Below are positions 62,749 to 64,000 of a stretch of DNA of 64,000 bases, piece by piece. Source of the stretch: Cyclobacteriaceae bacterium (GTDB taxonomy: Bacteria; Bacteroidota; Bacteroidia; Cytophagales; Cyclobacteriaceae); contig CP129487.1 in the NCBI GenBank assembly GCA_030584025.1, positions 1,054,001 through 1,118,000 of the forward strand, written 5' to 3'. How positions within the stretch are numbered: the first letter of the stretch is position 1; each line of letters opens with the position of its first letter. The notes under the pieces are model-generated. The model ran no database searches and was not told the DNA's origin. It was given only the letters and a program-made list of their open reading frames with translations. The translations under genes and the position numbers were made by a program.

Positions 62749-63339
62749 ATGATGGATGTTCGTGAACCCATTGCTGAATACAAGAACGTTCATCTGAGCG
62801 TGGAAGAATATCTTGCCTTCGAACGCGAAGCAACGGAAAAGCACGAGTACTATAAAGGAGAAGTATTTGCGATGTCCGGTGCAAGCAGGAGGCACAATAT
62901 CATCTCTACCAACCTCATTTTCCAATTGGTAAGTAGATTAAAGGGAAAGCCATGCAGGCCCTTTGGTAGTGACATGCGCCTTCATATTCCGCAGAATACC
63001 TTATTTACCTATCCTGATATTGCTGTGTATTGTGGCGAGGTTGAAACGATTTTTGATGACAATGCGCTTCAGCCGGTTGTGATTATTGAAATTCTTTCAC
63101 CTTCAACCAAAAATTATGATCGGGGTGAGAAGTTTAAATTGTATCGCGACATTCCCTCATTAAAAGAGTATATTTTAGTTGATACGGAATCCATTTCCAT
63201 TGAAGTATTCAGACTTAATGCAACCAAGCACTGGGAGCTGGAAGAGTACAATTCGGCTGATGCGCAGCTGGCGATACCGGCTTTAGATTTATTGGTTCCT
63301 CTTCGCGAAATCTATGACGGGACAAAGTTGCTGGCTTAA
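62749..63339 (+). CDS. Uma2-family (DUF820) nuclease-like protein
   Basis: Protein of 196 residues with the Uma2 restriction-endonuclease-like fold: LSVEEYLAFER, FRPFGSDMRLHI-like strand, PDIAVYCGE, VIIEILSPSTKNYDRGEKFKLYR and YILVDTE. The catalytic PD-(D/E)XK-like residues are the Asp of TYPDIAV, Glu of IEIL and Lys of KFKLY. The biological role of the family is unknown and members are often numerous. It lies between pdhC and hslV with short gaps. Confidence 0.85.
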   Translation: MMDVREPIAEYKNVHLSVEEYLAFEREATEKHEYYKGEVFAMSGASRRHNIISTNLIFQLVSRLKGKPCRPFGSDMRLHIPQNTLFTYPDIAVYCGEVETIFDDNALQPVVIIEILSPSTKNYDRGEKFKLYRDIPSLKEYILVDTESISIEVFRLNATKHWELEEYNSADAQLAIPALDLLVPLREIYDGTKLLA

Positions 63340-63350
63340 AAAAATTACAC

Positions 63351-63887
63351 ATGACAAAAATTCATTCTACAACTGTTATTGCCGTTAAACATAATGGCCA
63401 GGTTTCAATTGGTGCTGATGGTCAGGCCACCATGAACAACTACGTAGCCAAAGGTAACGTAAAGAAAATACGCAAACTGCATGATGGAAAGGTGGTAACT
63501 GGTTTTGCTGGTTCAACCGCTGATGCCTTCACCTTGCTGGATCGTTTTGATGAAAAACTTAATGCGTATGGTGGAAACCTGAAACGCGCGGCTATTGAAT
63601 TGGCAAAAGACTGGCGGATGGATCGTTACCTGCGCAGGTTGGAAGCGATGATGATTGCGGTTAATAAAGAAGAGGTGCTGATTATCTCCGGAACAGGTGA
63701 TGTTCTGGAACCCGAAAATGAAGTGGCTGCCATTGGCTCCGGGGCTATGTATGCGCAAGCTGCTGCACTGGCGTTGAAAAAGCATGCGCCTCAGTTAAGT
63801 GCTGAAGAAATTGTTCGCGAAAGTTTAACGATTGCAGCAGACATTTGCATTTACACCAACCACAACCTCATCATCGAAAAGTTATGA
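63351..63887 (+). CDS. hslV: ATP-dependent protease peptidase subunit HslV
   Basis: Proteasome-like threonine peptidase of 178 residues; with HslU it degrades unfolded proteins. The mature protein should begin at TTVIAVKHNGQ (Thr at about residue 7) after removal of MTKIHS. GADGQATMN, GNVKKIRKL, GFAGSTADAFTLLDRF and YTNHNLIIEKL are canonical. The nucleophile is present. No hslU is visible within the window. Confidence 0.93.
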   Translation: MTKIHSTTVIAVKHNGQVSIGADGQATMNNYVAKGNVKKIRKLHDGKVVTGFAGSTADAFTLLDRFDEKLNAYGGNLKRAAIELAKDWRMDRYLRRLEAMMIAVNKEEVLIISGTGDVLEPENEVAAIGSGAMYAQAAALALKKHAPQLSAEEIVRESLTIAADICIYTNHNLIIEKL

Positions 63888-64000
63888 TGCTTTCTCATTT
63901 TTCTTTGATCGCTTTTTAGGGATAGCCTTCACCGAATCATCTTCCAATAGAATAACAAAGGGCTTCATGTGCTGACTGTATTGCAGGAGCCCCTTCACAA
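63882..64000 (-). CDS. 3' end of an unidentified gene (partial)
   Basis: On the minus strand the frame is open from the window edge to a TAA at 63884-63882, giving 38 residues ending HMKPFVILLEDDSVKAIPKK and RSKKNEKAS. The strongly basic tail is coding-like and the stop overlaps the end of hslV by 6 bases. The family cannot be identified from this fragment. Confidence 0.5.
   Translation of the reverse strand, partial: VKGLLQYSQHMKPFVILLEDDSVKAIPKKRSKKNEKAS

Noticed and set aside
1..64000. tRNA, rRNA, CRISPR array, riboswitch, prophage or insertion sequence
   Set aside because: Gaps are short and none contained a recognisable tRNA cloverleaf, regular spacer array, transposase or integrase; the repeats seen are REP-like or tandem units.

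Overview
The window is a 64 kb piece of a chromosome from a member of the Bacteroidota, most likely order Cytophagales. Evidence: alternative complex III followed by an aa3 oxidase, a protein with a type IX secretion (T9SS) C-terminal sorting domain, a PorE-like OmpA protein, the long form of IspG, promoters of the TTTG-N19/20-TAnnTTTG type, and many SPFH, DoxX, TerC and DUF-type genes usual in that phylum. Gene order is dense, and no rRNA, tRNA, CRISPR array, prophage or insertion sequence was seen.

Layout. (1) 1-16.7 kb: a respiratory gene cluster. A divergent gene start lies at the left edge; then actABCDEF (quinol oxidation), coxB, coxA, a terminator, ctaA, ctaB, two subunit III genes, a subunit IV gene, a second terminator, a Sco-like protein without copper ligands, a DUF420 protein and a small CXXC membrane protein. 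Quinol is oxidised by ACIII and electrons pass through haem c domains to the CuA centre of an aa3 oxidase; ctaA/ctaB make haem A. A menC-like gene at 50 kb would serve menaquinone synthesis. (2) 16.7-30.2 kb: DUF983 protein, a very large orphan histidine kinase, a DsrE protein, an Mla-type ABC pair, an SDR, ispG, a small membrane protein, a lipoprotein, an SRAP-like protein with a divergent active site, an alpha/beta hydrolase, a YfiT/DinB protein and TerC. (3) 30.3-46.1 kb, minus strand: six tightly packed genes that look like one transcription unit. In order of transcription they encode an ATP/ADP-translocase-like membrane protein fused to HEAT repeats and a cyclic-nucleotide-binding-like domain, a multi-domain TIR-like protein, a membrane-anchored STAND NTPase with WD40 repeats, an outer-membrane beta-barrel, a surface lipoprotein, and a 1820-residue T9SS-exported protein. 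This is the best candidate here for an undescribed system. (4) 46.4-64 kb: PorE-like protein, queA, menC, LOG-family protein, a Rieske oxygenase, DoxX, a 2-copy tandem repeat, an SPFH operon with a tiny ribbon-helix-helix gene, bestrophin, a 1000-residue zinc-peptidase-like/PD40/beta-barrel protein, pyruvate dehydrogenase E2, a Uma2 protein, hslV, and the end of one more gene.

Gene functions are inferred from family motifs read by eye; no searches were run. Genomic repeat families (REP-like elements, GATTTAG-type repeats, a 12-bp hairpin) lie in several gaps.
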